Positions 22,419-34,467 are shown, counted from the stretch's first letter. The stretch: 64,000 bases of DNA from Nissolia schottii (GCA_003254905.1 QANU01095112.1:1-64000); one strand, 5' to 3'. Notes: generated by a model not told the origin, from the sequence alone. Made by a program: numbers and translations.

Positions 22419-22693
22419 CTAAAACACCCTAGCTAGCTAGTCTATGCTTAAGTCATAAACTTGCTTGCTATTCTGTTATCTAGTTTGGTTGGGATCGTAC
22501 TTAGTCCCACTTATGAGTTCAAAAGTATAGTTACTCAAAAATGAGGACCATTTCAAATTTTCTTTATACGTATCGTAGTGTAAAATATGAGCCTTGTTTA
22601 ACATCAGAACATATATCGGGAGCGGTACTGTAGCATACTTTAACCAATAGTTATCAGGCATAGTCAACATTCATAGCAACATGTGGTCCATGC
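22419..22693 (-). mobile_element. Reverse LTR, 3' end fragment
   Basis: Starts 'taaaacaccctagctagcta', a decayed TGAAACACCC. It is interrupted at 22694 by a forward LTR and may be the same insertion as the reverse LTR part at 26641-27783. Confidence 0.55.
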
Positions 22694-23284
22694 TGTAACA
22701 TCCCGCTTTTTCCTTAGTGAAATATTGCCAGATAAATGCATATAAATATTCTCTAAAGGCTAGATAGTTAGGAAAAAGAACTCTTAGGCCAAATATGTCA
22801 ATAGAAAGAATTCTATTCAGTTTCCCAAAATTCTGCAGACAATAGATAAATTCCTTGTGGTCACCAAAATTTAGTGATGTACCTAAGATATCTATAAAAC
22901 CTAGTTTTATAGAAGTAACCCCGAAAATACCTTAGATTAACCTAAATTATTCCTTAGAAAAATTAGTAGATCACAAGGACGTGATCGAAATATTTTTAGG
23001 ATAACCGTACGCGAAGTACCGGAACTGGTAATGACCGAACCTGATCAAAATTGATCAGTATTTGGCCTTAAATTCTTGGCCACAAATTCATCCAAGAGAC
23101 AAGAGAATATACGGCCAAGAATGAGCCATGTAGTGTAGCAAGGTGTCATGGTAATCATGACATTAATGACTAAGCATGGTGATTAAGCATGCTTAGTCAC
23201 CATATGACATCATGGATGATGTCATCAAGGGGCAAAATAGGAATTAACCCCAAGAGCATTTTGGGAAGAATTTCGTGGGTTTGC

Positions 23285-23292
23285 CTATAAAT
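23285..23292 (+). promoter_or_regulatory. TATA box of the forward A-type LTR
   Basis: TATAAATA in 'gcctataaatagggcc', about 590 bases into this LTR. Confidence 0.5.
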
Positions 23293-24544
23293 AGGGCCAT
23301 GAGCTCTTTAAATTCAAGAAGACATAGGTAGCTTGCCAAAACTCAGCTGGTTTGCACACTCCGTCGTTACTCTGCCAAATTGTAGATAGAATAGTTTTCT
23401 GCCAAACCTAAACCCTAACTCTCCATACTCTCCTCTCTAAAAACATTCTCCATTTCCTTAAGCAAGAGCCTTCATCCATCACCTAAAAGAATTTCTACGA
23501 TAGCAAGGAACGCCAGTCAAAAGACTTTCAGAGTTTCTGCAGAACTTGTGAAGAATTAGTCTCCAGGTGGGTAAACCGACTTATCCATTGTCTATGTGGT
23601 TATATGTTAGAAATATATGATGTTAGGATGTTGTATGTGACCATGACTGTATATATGTGTTGTTGATGATTGTCTGGAATTGCTGGTGCTATCTGTGATT
23701 CTGTCAGAATTTAGGAAAGCCTAAGCTGAAATTAGAGCTATGGCACGAGTTTGAAGGGAGCTGTATGCTAGGATTTTTATCATGAAAAACTAATTTTATT
23801 TCTAAGTTCTACACGAAAAATTGAGTGGGGATGTCAAGTTTCATGATTTTTGGAGTCGCCGATGAATTTCTCAGCAAACAGGCAGAAAATAGGGTTTTTA
23901 AGGAAAAAGGGTAAAACGGGAATTTTTGTGTTTTAAGCTGAAAAACTGGGGTGATTTTTAGAAAATATGGGTTTAGAAATATCAAAAACCTTAATGGCAA
24001 GTCTTAAGTCCATCGATTTTTTAGAACTAAAATTCTAAAGAAAACAAGACGTTTACAGGGCGAAATAGCAGTTTTGGGCAAAAGGGCAAAACAGTAATTT
24101 CGTGAAGTTGGGGTTGAAATCTGAATTTTTAAGCATGAAAAATGATCTTAGGGCTATCAAAAAATCTTGGGATGAGGTCTTGGACCTTTCCAGTTTTTGA
24201 TAACTAAATATTGACAGAAAACAGACGTAGTCTATGTTGTTATGAGGAAATAATCTATGTTATGTGATTGTGTTTTATGTGATTATGTTGTTTATGGAAC
24301 AATGCTTGGATATATGCTATGTTAGGTCTTAGCAAGTGATAATATGTTTCCTATGCTTATGAGAACATGATAATGATGATGATAAGTACACTTCTGGTAG
24401 CGTCAATAGGGCACGCCAGTAGTGGAAACTCCAATGATGAATGATATATGGTTATATATATGTATGATGTTTATATTAAGGAAGAAATAACATTTGAGGC
24501 TATGAAGTTATGGTTATGTAAAGAAAATAAGGATAAAAACCCAT

Positions 24545-25045
24545 GAACGAACTCTTGACCATAGTAGAGTCAGAGTATTCGACCACAGGAGAGTCGAGGT
24601 ACTAAAATGCCAGGCCACAGTAGAGTCTGAGTGTGCTGGAGGTTCCCGACCACAAAAGAGTCAGGGATACCTTAAAGATGAGCCGAGTCCGAGGAGTTCT
24701 CCTGACCATAGTAGAGTCGCAAAGTCCCTTGGCCACAGCAGAGTTCGGGGAGGTCCAGCCATAGCAGAGTTTGGAACGCTCTAAGGACAAGGCAAGTCTC
24801 ACAAAGTTTATTAGGGTCCGACCACAGTAGAGTCGAGGCTCAAAGAATAAAAAGTTTGAAGAGTTCTCCAGACCACAGTAGAGTCTGAGAGTCCCTTGAC
24901 CACAGAAGAGTCCGGGGAGTTTCAGCCACAACAGAGTTTGAAATGCTCGAAGGACAAGGCTGGGTCCTCCTAACCACAGTAGAGTTAAGATGATCATACG
25001 AGGTACGGATTAGGGTCCCCGTCCACAGAAGAGTCTAGGAACTAC
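24545..25045. repeat. Hairpin-unit array (loop CACAGTAGA)
   Basis: About 15 units around a 9-nt loop like CACAGTAGA, with arms such as CGAC/GTCG (near 24822), CAGAC/GTCTG (near 24870), TAAC/GTTA (near 24972) and TCGAC/GTCGA (near 24578). Some units have one arm mismatch. Confidence 0.7.
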
Positions 25046-25072
25046 TCATATCCCTCATGCATAAGAAGGAAC

Positions 25073-25087
25073 GATATATATACATAC

Positions 25088-25119
<32 letters not shown>

Positions 25120-25120
25120 G
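25073..25120. repeat. AT/ATAC microsatellite
   Basis: About 48 bases of ATATAT and ATACAT repeats inside the LTR. Confidence 0.9.
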
Positions 25121-25386
25121 GAACGAAGATGAATGAGGCATATGAAAAATGAATGGTGTATGTATAAACGACAACTTGTTCCCTAAGAGTTAGAATAGAG
25201 AACAGATGACATAGATAAGGAAAGATTAGGTTCCCTCGGTCACCTAGGAATGTAGGTAGCTGCTCAAGACTAGGTTGAACACTAATAACTAGTAAGGATG
25301 TAGTATAACTGTGACATCTAGAGATCCCTGAGCGGCGGAATCATAATTGAGAATGAAATGAATTATGATGACTAAGGTTTCCCACT

Positions 25387-25403
25387 GAGAACGCAGAGTT
25401 CTC
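25387..25403. promoter_or_regulatory. GAGAAC-N5-GTTCTC dyad
   Basis: A perfect 6+5+6 dyad preceded by CCCACT and followed by a pyrimidine-rich stretch and 'ATGGTTCTAGG', the usual position just before the acceptor-like site. Confidence 0.5.
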
Positions 25404-25550
25404 ACACCCGCTCCTTTATGGTTCTAGGTAAGCACGGCAAGGACGCCAGTACGATACGTGGAAAAGCAGATTTGAAGAAGATGAACGGAGAATAGGATAG
25501 CAGGGGCTTGATTAAAGAGGTTACAATCAGCCCCTAGGTAGTATGGTTTA

Positions 25551-26640
25551 TGTCACAAATCCTCACGATTCATTCAAATGACTCTAAGGTAGTCATTTGA
25601 ATAACCCATGGTTTTTCACACTCATTTTTTGAAACATTGGTGGTTCATTCGAATGATCCTGGGGGATTCATTCGAATGATCACAGACCTGATATAGGTCC
25701 TGGTGGTTTTTCTCGCTTCCTATCCTTGCATTAACCACTTCCCTCCCTTCAAAACACACATAAAACTTACATACATCACCCTAAGGCGATTTAGAGCTAG
25801 CTTTACCCCCACCTTCAAGGATGGCTTGATGTTGGTGGAAAAATGCTTGGAGATTCAAACTTCCTCTTCTCTGCTCACTGAGAAGTGCATGATGATGATG
25901 GTGACTTATGGTACTTATGGGAACTTGGGATGAGGATGGTAGAAGGATGAAGGCCTTGGCGGAGGGAGCCTTGTCTTTGCTATGGAAGGAAAACTTTGAA
26001 GGCTTGAGGAAATGGTGGCTTTGCTATTGATTGTTTTGGAAAGAAATGCAAGGAAAGAGATGGAAATAGAGAAAAGGGAAAACTGCAGACTGAGGCTCGG
26101 TGAGGAAGGGAAATTGGGAAATGGAATGAATGAAATAAGTTTGAAGTAATAAAGAGTGAATAGTTGGGAGTAAGGCCATGGGTATGGGTGATTTGAGTGT
26201 TTGGTGAGGGGGAAGATAGCTTGTCGTGCTGCTGTGGCGAAGCAGGTGAGGGCCGAATATTTGCTCCAAAATTAATAAAATTTCGGTTGTGTTTGTTCAT
26301 TAGCAGTCCCGGTGTTCCGCGTACATTTATCTAAAAATTACCCTAGGTGCACCGTCGTGATCTACTAATTTTTCGGATTAGCAGTTTGAGTCCGATTATG
26401 GTGTTTAGAAACTTATTTTCTTATCGGTACCAGTTACTGGTACTGTCGGTATTCGTAGAAATTCCCGATGGACCTGAAAATTGTCCCAAGGCTCGGAAAA
26501 ATTCAAGGGGTAACCACACCAAATGTTAGCCGAGGTTTTACAGGCCAAATGCAGCATTTTAAATCCTCCTCACTTATTGACCGGTACTCGTGATTATTCC
26601 TTTCACGAATTTTCTTAAGGGAAAAATTCGAGATGTTACA
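25551..26640 (-). mobile_element. Reverse LTR, 5' part only (CATTCGAATG type)
   Basis: Contains palindromes of the CATTCGAATG type (25575-25680) and ends in 'aaattcgagatgttaca' at 26640, the reverse LTR 5' edge. The other end is missing. A TATA box is not obvious. Confidence 0.6.
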
Positions 26641-27783
26641 TTTCTTAAGCTCGCTCAAAACCTAATCTTTTCTTCAAACATTTTCGTGAGTTTTTCTTCA
26701 AAACCTAACATCCACTCCTTTTGAAAACATCCTCAAAATCATTGTTTTTCATAGTAAAAACCTTATGCACAATCAAATATACTATATCCCAACATAACAC
26801 AGATATGCACCAACAGATTTCCAATCAAATAGTTGTAGTTCTAGCAACATATTCATAACAATACATACCATAAGCACACATAAATCACTAAGGAAGTGAT
26901 TTTGCTAGGATTACCCACTTGTAGGAACATTTCCAAATAGTTCAACAGAAACCCTGGAAAGCTCCGGTGTCTTGAGCGTTCGTGTGACTTGCTACGAAAT
27001 CGGTTCTAAGGTACGGGGGCTAGGCTTCCTTTAGGAGAACTAGGAAGAATTTAGGGAAACAAGGTTATGGAAAACTATGGTAAAAATCGTGTTAAGGCTT
27101 GTGTAGTTATAAGGTTCTGTGTTTCTGCTTTGGCAGAGTAACGGCAGAGTGTACGAGTGGAACGTGTTTATGATCACAATTTCTTGTCAAAGTACACGGC
27201 CAAGATGGGCTATTTATAGCCTCTTGGACCGACTTGCTTTTTCATTTTTGGGGGAGAAATTAAATGAAAATTAAGCAATGATGTCATCATGCTTAGTCAC
27301 CATAGAAGATTATGGAATCATGCCTTGTTGTTTTTGTCTTCTTGTGCATGTGTAAGTAATTTCTCTAGGGGCTGGCCGTGAGTTTCCATCAATTATGGCT
27401 GTGTATATGTGTGTGTGTTTCTTGGATCGTGTTCGGTCATGTTTGGTTGTTAGCCGTTCGTGTGGAGCTGTCCTAAAAATTATCTTAACATACCATCGTG
27501 ATCTACTAATTTTTCTAATGAGGAATTTAAGTCTATCCAAGGTATTTGTAAATTTATTTTCATAACAGTGTACTTTACGGATACCTTTGATACACAATTA
27601 AATTCTGGCGATGAAAGGTAATTAATCCAGTCTTTGAGGGATTTCGCGAAATCGCAAACTATTACCTTTACGAACATTTCTAATGAAGGAGTTTGTAATT
27701 TTAACTTCCTTTTCTAAATAAAAAGTTCGTACATGACTTTATTACGTGAAATCCTTGCTATAGGAAAAAAGCGGGATGTTACA
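26641..27783 (-). mobile_element. Reverse LTR, 5' part, inserted next to a gag fragment
   Basis: Has 'ggattacccacttg' (donor-like on the minus strand, near 26915), a minus-strand TATA box (about 27210-27219) and ends 'aaagcgggatgttaca' at 27783. Its left half may be 22419-22693. The sequence right of 27783 is gag-like. Confidence 0.65.
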
Positions 27784-28530
27784 TAATGTCAGCGTTTGCA
27801 TCAACCAAGTCTTGGACTTAAACTCCGTGAGATGTTCTGGCAGATCCATAGTCCCATCATAGACCTTGGCAGTTTGTAGGAGCATGAAGTTCTTTGGCAA
27901 ATTGATGCTAACAATTTCATTAGAGAAAGGATTATCGTTCACGATGGCCTCTCCGTTCAGCGGGCATCTCCTCATGCCTTGCCTTGGGTTGGAATGATTC
28001 GACCCTTTAGAGTCCGAGGCGATAGACCTTCTAGCAGAGTCCTTGTGTTGGATAGGTTGTTCATGTTGACTGGAGCGTTAGAAGTGCCGAGTTAGAACTA
28101 CCGACTGTTGTCAGGGAAAGCTTTCACGTTGACACTTTGGGATGGTGTCCTAGGGGATCTCCTTCGCCACAAAGCTAGAGATGGGGATCTCTCCATGTTC
28201 CTGTGATGCAATAGGGTTGGTGACCTTTCCCACACTCGTGACCTGTGGTAGTCAAAGCACCAGGGAGAGTCAGGTTCTCCATCTGCTATGTTTGTGAGGA
28301 AGGCGTGTCGCTCTCTCCTTGGTCGAGTTAGGCCAAGTTGTGTCTAAGGTCTTGAGCTTGCAACCAAGAGAATGCCGGTTGATCTTTTCTCTCATAGACT
28401 TGTGTTGCGACCTTCTCTTCTTGTAGGTGTTTTGGAGCTCTTCTCTTAAGCTGACGAATGCAGCTAGGTGAGGTGAGCTCTTACTACTCCTTGGTGGGCT
28501 TGGCTCTTTGAGCACTTGTCACTAGACCGT
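27784..28530 (-). pseudogene. Ty3/gypsy gag N-terminal fragment, different lineage
   Basis: The minus strand has 'NPFSNEIVSINLPKNF', then 'YDGTMDLPEHLTEFKS', a pattern common at the start of plant Ty3/gypsy gag of the Athila/Tat group. An upstream segment (28515-28270) is in the same frame but closed by a TGA at 28270-28272. The downstream part is cut by the LTR edge at 27783. It is unlike the gag at 57869-58738, so it comes from another element family. Confidence 0.6.
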
Positions 28531-30200
28531 AACAAATGTAGTTATACAAAATTTTACATTTTTTATTGCACACAACATTTATAATTATAAAAAGAATTTC
28601 ACAAAATAACTACCCCACAGTGTCCAACTCATTATTCCCATTTTATCCTCATGCAAGTTGCCCTAAATAATTATGTTTTATAAAATTAATTTTTCACTAA
28701 AATTATCTTATCCTACTCTCTAAAATTAATTCAAATGAATAAATCGAGCACATAAATTCTTATTAAGGAACCGCTAGTATATTCATAAGGTAATACTACT
28801 TAAACAATAAATTTGAACAACAAGATTGGACAACATATAAAAATATAACATGTGAAATCACATGTAGAATGTAATAATCATATGAGACCTATGTACAATA
28901 ATATATATTATCTAATTTTATTGTTCAATTTTGTCGTTCAAATAGCACTACCCTATTCATAATGCCACTTATTCAATCAGGGGCCTAGTGAGCAGTGACT
29001 AATATATCTCCAATTCTTATCTCTGTAGAGTTCCAAAATTGGACCCTGACTTGGCCTTGCCCTTCATTTACTCTTCTTGAGGTACCCAACCAAACATTAG
29101 CACATACACACATCTAAAATGAAAAGAAAATGACATACAGAGGGGATCGTAAAAGAGAGAGAAAAAAAAATTGGTGCATGGGATTGTCAATTGTCAACGT
29201 GGAGTACCCTCCTCCGTTTGGTTTTTTTGGGACAAAACACAACGCGTCCAAATCACCCCTCACAACTTTGTAGGGAGGAGAGTTAGTGATTTACGACTAA
29301 TACTAAGTGGTACAAAAGCAGAAGTTATGACATAAACAAAGCAGAAACAAACACGTGTTTTCCCTCACCCACTCCTCCCTTCCTTACCTTATGATTATTG
29401 ATCCTCTTTTTAGGACCACCCTATGCATCTAAAATCAGACCAAAAACTCACTCTTATAGCTCTGTGCCCATAGGATGGTCCATTCCTTAGGGCGTACCAT
29501 AACCAATTAACTATCGCAGCTGGCAAAGTACAAAAGGGACTCAGACACACCAGCAAGGGGATCACCGTCTGATCTTGATCTAGTGGATCAAAGAAGCCAG
29601 GAGTGGTCCCACCACACAGCCTGTAGCTGGAAACACTGTTGTGAATGATGCCCTCAGATTTGATTCGGATCGGATGCACCCAGGCACCAACAATTGTGGT
29701 CCTATGTGAAAAGTGTGTGAGCGAATATTCAAACACGTGGAGGCAAAGGACGAATTGATTCATCTTTTACTTGTGTTTTTGACGGGACTTTAAAAATAAA
29801 AGTTAATGCCTATAAAATGTTTGGAATAAAGTCGATAAAAGTGATTTAAGGATTTGAGTTTAATTTAATTTTTTATGTATTAATTGTGTAACATTTTTTA
29901 TATTATTATCAATCCTATTTTGTCACGTTAATAAATGCTTAAATTTCTTCATCATTATTTCTAAAGTCGTGTATACGAAAAGTTTTGATTAGATGACTGT
30001 ATAAAAAAATTTTACATTGTTAATACTTAAAAATTAAACTCTAATTTTTTTAATAAATGTCTAAAATGTTTAATATCTAAATAGTAATATCATTTTATAA
30101 TAATCCAAAATAAAAGTTTATTACGTTGTTGTGTCATTTTAAATTAAAAAGTAATTTAATGAATAAAAATGAAGTGAACATATAAAAATTATAAAGCTTA
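28531..30200. other. AT-rich intergenic DNA with a GC-richer island
   Basis: Mostly low-GC sequence with no recognisable element. The stretch about 29200-29760 is visibly richer in GC and contains the only long ORF (29410-29763, minus). Confidence 0.4.
29410..29763 (-). other. Open reading frame of 117 codons, status unclear
   Basis: Uninterrupted on the minus strand from ATG at 29763. The predicted protein has no signal peptide, domain or repeat that I recognise, and the residue mix (many S, W, H and C) is not clearly gene-like. It sits in the GC-richer island. It could be a gene fragment, part of a non-coding transcript or chance. Confidence 0.2.
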
Positions 30201-30204
30201 AAAT

Positions 30205-30640
30205 TAATTTAGAATTCATTCTCGCACGGTGGCTTCTCATATGTCTTATGGGATAAATACATTCTGCTACTAATTTTTTTTTATTTTTGACAAGTTTTAG
30301 AGCTAAATTCATCAATTTTCTCATTATTTCATGATCTAATATAACATATTGATGTGTCATATATTCGAATTTGGTAAATTAATACTTTTCAATATAATAT
30401 TTATAAAGAGGTGCCTACCATAAGTTCAAATAGTCTGCAAATCTCTAAACCTCTTATAAGTTGGTGTTTCAATGATTTGGCGAATGAAATTTTTTTAAGA
30501 TAATATAGAACATGAAATAATGAGAAATTTCGATGAATTTAGTTCTAAAAATTATCAAAAATATAATAATTTAGTAGGAAAGAGTATTTACCCTCTGAGG
30601 CACATGAGAAACCACTGTCTCTCGTAATGGATGTTGTTTC
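30205..30640. mobile_element. Fold-back MITE-like element
   Basis: Arms of about 115-120 bases, left about 30224-30343 and right about 30508-30619, are inverted copies at roughly 80% identity (for example 'aaattcatcaattttctcat' against its complement near 30525). A loop of about 165 bases separates them. There is no coding capacity. The target duplication is not clear. Confidence 0.65.
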
Positions 30641-31179
30641 GGCTTATTTAAAAAAATAATTTTTTTCTAAAATAATCAGTTTTATATATTTGCATAAAAA
30701 TTTGAAAATAATCAGAATCTAATTTTTTTATATATCATTTTCATAGAAGCTAAAAAAAAATTGGCTTCTCGGACATTCTTTTTGTTTTTAGCAATTTTAG
30801 TTCTATATCAAAAATTAATTTTTAATTACTTTTCTTAAAAATTAAAACAAAACATGCACCATCTTTTAAGAGGAACTCATTAAGTTATCATAGGCGGGCA
30901 TTACAATTTTATCAGCCCACACAGATACTTGCGGATGATATCCATAATGGGACGTATATGGGAAAGATTTTCACCCGTAATAAAAATGAATATTTTTTAT
31001 ACTTTCTCATTAAAGGGGGTGAGGTCGAGCTAGGATCATTACTCCCGTACCACATGTAATTGATATGGAATACATGCGTAAATTACCCCTAACTATATGT
31101 AAAAACCATGTTTTTGTAACAACAATATTGCATGTACACCAAAATTGCATCCATCTTTTAAAAGAGCCAAACCTTAATA
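30641..31179. other. AT-rich intergenic DNA
   Basis: No gene or repeat recognised. Confidence 0.4.
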
Positions 31180-31310
31180 CACTACAAGAAAACAGTCTAT
31201 TACTGTCGACATTATCGTTGGAACTTTAGCCAGTTATCATTGGTATGTGATGTTACCATCGGCATTACCGTAGTCATCGATATGAGGCTATTACATTCAC
31301 TCTTGAAACA
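31180..31310 (+). mobile_element. CACTA (En/Spm) transposon terminus
   Basis: CACTACAAGAAAA at 31180-31192 is the canonical plant CACTA end. It is followed by subterminal motifs of the TACCGTCGGCATT type ('ccatcggcattaccg', 'ctgtcgacattatcg'). No matching inverted end (TTTTCTTGTAGTG) was seen in the window, so this is a fragment or one end of an element whose other end is lost. Confidence 0.75.
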
Positions 31311-31639
31311 CAACATTCAGATCAAATAGAGAAGCCATCATTGAGAGAAAGAACAATCAAAAAGAGGCATGAGGCTAGGAAGAGGAGTCTCTCCTTATGT
31401 CAATAAACTGATGGGTCAAGTCTTCTCATCACGACAAGCCCATACACAATGACCTATAAAAATAATCACTAATGACGTTGCACAAATAGGTCGAATAATA
31501 ATCGTAATTACAAAGTAATTGGACTTAGACAATACGTCTTAATACTTTGACATTCTTAGTTCTCATAATTCATAAAGTAACATTAACTTATACTAATCCA
31601 TACAACGGTCCCATCATAGATACTATCACAAATTTTAAA

Positions 31640-32036
31640 TGGCTATGAAATTATGCGATGCTATATTTGAGCTTAAAGAAACTTTTAAGAAAATTTTTAG
31701 ATCATTTTTGGTAAGATTCTTTCGGTTGAGCTTATAGGTATGAAATTTGGCTTGGATTTTGCTTGGAAGCTTGGGTTACGCAAAATTATGTGTGAGGATG
31801 ATTCCATCCATGCAAATACTTTGGTCACTAGAGGATGCACATGCCTTTATCATTACAGAGGCTAATTCGTGAAATTGAGAAGATGCAAGATTGTGATTGA
31901 ACTGGCACCATTTCTCATGTTTTTCAGGAAGCTAATTACCATGTTGATGTGCTGGCCAAGAGAGGAGATGTTGCTAGCTTCCTATATGCTGATACACCGC
32001 CCAACTTCATTGTCTTCAGCGTTCTTAGCCCTTAAC
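31640..32036 (+). pseudogene. LINE C-terminal RNase H-like domain remnant
   Basis: Plus-strand reading, with frame changes, gives 'GMKFGLDFAWKLGL' then 'CEDDS', and later 'HVFQEANYHVDVLAKRG'. This is the pattern of the RNase H domain found at the end of plant non-LTR retrotransposons. Stops and indels show decay. About 240 bases downstream lies another LINE part on the opposite strand. Confidence 0.6.
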
Positions 32037-32269
32037 CTTGTTTTTTAGTTTTTTGATGTATACAAAATAGAAAAGCTAAGAGAGACAAATATTTAAGAAA
32101 AGAAAAGAAAGGAGAAAATTATTTCTTAAATCTCTACAACATTAAAATATGTTTTTTTAAAGGTAGAAAATTTCATTACAAGAAGCAGGTTATTACAAGG
32201 GGGTTTCCTATGGCTAAGCAGAAAAAAGCGGGATTTCGCAAAGAAGTTAAACAAACTTAGCAACAAGTA

Positions 32270-32900
32270 GACAAATGAGCTATATGGGGGAGAGGGTCAT
32301 ATTAAGCCGCTTGAATTCTTCCGCTAGAAGGAGACCGTTGGAGACAATCTCTTGAGTGGTGACCACTTTATCGTCAAAGACCTTGGAATTCCTGGCAAAG
32401 CAAATTCTTCATAGGGTTACAGCCATAATCTCAAGGGACGACTAAGGAAGTAGTGAGGATCTCTAGGCCTCAACTAGATCATACCACCATTTCAAGAACG
32501 GAGTGGATGATGAAACCCCGTTAATATCTAGGTACCCTAACCCGCCCCATACCTAGGCGCTAGAGGTGAAGGAGATGATGCAGTGTGAGATAGACTCCTC
32601 TTTATTCTGGTACTATGGGCATCAATTGCAAATGTTAAGAATTCGCTACTTGATTTTTTGTTTGACCGGTAAGCCTTCATAAGCTAACTTCTAAGGAAAC
32701 ATTATGATCTTTGACGAAGTTTAAGAGACTATATAGATTTCAAAACTTTTTGTGTGTCAAGATAGATGATGACCCCTATACTGGACGACTGCGAAAAAAG
32801 TGAGAGGTGATTGAGTGTCTTGATTTGACTGAGTACTCCCTAGAGGTTTCATGTTTCCAAGCGAGAGATTGTCATCCCCTTGATGGATAGGGGTGTGTAA
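32270..32900 (-). pseudogene. LINE zinc-binding (zf-RVT) region remnant
   Basis: The minus strand, with stops, reads 'KLAYEGLPVKQKIK', then 'EESISHCIISFTSSA', 'VWGGLGYLDINGV' and 'ICFARNSKVFDDKVV'. This order matches the zinc-binding region at the end of plant LINE reverse transcriptases. It is on the opposite strand to the RNase H remnant at 31640, so the two are not one element in its original arrangement. Confidence 0.6.
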
Positions 32901-32984
32901 GATTTTCTCTGCTACTTCTGAAACTTTGAATAAATCTTCCATGTTTAGTGCTGAAGTAGCAGAGGAAATCTAACACACCCCTAT
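32887..32984. repeat. Near-perfect 32-bp inverted repeat (hairpin)
   Basis: Left arm 32887-32918 and right arm 32953-32984 are complementary at 30 of 32 positions, with a 34-nt loop. The arms include AGGGGTGTGT and CTCTGCTACTTC. It is unexplained by the flanking LINE remnants. Confidence 0.85.
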
Positions 32985-32999
32985 TAGGTTGCTGACCTA

Positions 33000-33188
33000 T
33001 TGGAGGCTTTAGTCGTGGTAGGCAAGGGGCATGGCACATGGCTATTCCTGGAAGATCCATGGGTTCATGTGGATGTTCACTCAATATCCCCAACCAATTT
33101 TTCATTTAGTGCCTTTTTCTACTACATTCCTGCATTCGAGCATACTCTGCCAAGCCCAGGAGGGGTTATGCCCAAAGCTGGGCTTTGA
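33000..33188 (+). pseudogene. Possible LINE fragment
   Basis: Plus-strand 'VVGKGHGTWLFLEDPWV' resembles the 'G-x-G-x(3)-W/F-x-(D/E)-x-W' stretch near the C-terminus of plant LINE polymerases. The match is short, and no other motif supports it. Confidence 0.25.
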
Positions 33189-33189
33189 G

Positions 33190-33767
33190 GAGTGACCCCT
33201 AGTGAAAATAGTTCCCCTTGAAAACCTTGTAGAATAAGGAATGCTACGTAGTAACTAGCCTCTGCAATTGTTTCCCCAGGGAGCAAAATATATTAGGGAT
33301 AAAATATTATAGAGAAAGCAAAGATAATTTTAGAAAGAGCAGGTAAAATGAGACCACTTTTTGAAGAAAAAATTTATGTTTAATTTTTTTTGAGGTGCTG
33401 TCATGTGGCATTGAGAAATAGCTCACTAAGGAAGAACGGTGAGGGAGGAAAAGCAATTTTGGAGGGAAAGATTTTGGTTTAATTGTAAGAGGAAGATGGC
33501 ACGTGACACCTGGTGGTTGCCCAATTAGTTAGATATAACATATTATTCCTTTTAATTTATGAAACAAAGGCATAAACAATTTGTTTTCTTGAAATTTTAG
33601 GTTTTTGTAAAATGAATTATCATCTTAAAACTTTGAGTAAATATACAAATTGCTCCTAACCTTTTTAATTTGACATCAATTTGGTCCCGAAATATTTTTT
33701 TACATGAATTTAGTTCTATCATTTTTAAATTTGACATCATCAATTTCAACTTTTACTAAGTTTGGGA
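33190..33767. other. AT-rich spacer
   Basis: No gene recognised. The section from about 33650 ('ttaatttgacatcaatttgg') resembles dispersed plant repeat sequence but lacks a partner here. Confidence 0.35.
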
Positions 33768-34467
33768 AATCCAAACTTATGTGACATGTTGACATTCCTT
33801 CTACCCTTCCATGTCATCAATTAAAATATCAAAAAATTTAAAACTAAAATTAAAAAAATAAATAACAATAAAAAAAATTATAACTTCTTTTAATTATAGC
33901 CCCACTAACCTAATTCACCTTTCTTCCTTTGTTTCCTTCTTTCTTCCAACCACTTTCGATGACTATTGTTATTTCTATGGCTGCACAAACCATAACAACA
34001 ATAACCCCAACCCGCACCCATTCTCCTTCCTCTCACCTTTTGAGTCTCCTACTCCATTTTTATTTTCTTTGTTTTCCCTTTCCTTCTCTATGCTTCCTCA
34101 TCTCACCAGACCATCTTGTATTTTTTTTTAAAAAAAAATTAGTGAGTTGGGTTTGAAGAAGAGGAAAAAAAAAATAGTGGTTGCAAAACTTCAACCGTCC
34201 TCCACTTCTTCGTTTGTTGCGAATCTTCCAACTATAATAACCTCTAGATCGCCCTACTAAACCTCAATAGGATTCCATGCCAAATTATTCTTAAATATGA
34301 AACCAGATTTGAGTAAAGAATTTTTTTTTTCCATAATATGAAACCACTATATCTGAGAAATATAATGCCATCGCTAGAGAACACCATGCCAACACGTGAT
34401 TTGGTGAACGTGTAGTGCTGCTAGAGGCGGCGATAAAGATGCAAAGGAGACATAACAAGTTTGACGA

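Larger units (their letters stand above)
22694..25550 (+). mobile_element. Forward LTR of the A subfamily, 3' end missing
   Basis: Starts TGTAACATCCCGC at 22694. It has a TATA box (TATAAATA at 23285-23292), a donor-like GTGG|GTAA at about 23569, 'gtctatgtggtt', a hairpin array (24545-25045), an AT microsatellite and the dyad (25387-25403) followed by an acceptor-like site. It is cut near 25550 by a reverse LTR fragment, so its 3' end is lost. Confidence 0.75.

Noticed and set aside
24602..24997. 131-codon minus-strand ORF with repeated LYCG motifs
   Set aside because: Same cause: the CACAGTAGA hairpin array lacks stops in this frame.
29410..29763. snRNA, 7SL or microRNA gene in the GC-rich island
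   Set aside because: No match to plant U1-U6, U3 or 7SL signatures, and no strong stem consistent with a known microRNA.
33929..34156. 75-codon ORF with hydrophobic segment
   Set aside because: Lies in the arm of the inverted repeat, runs into low-complexity T/A tracts, and its inverted partner (35220-35474) encodes an only weakly similar peptide.
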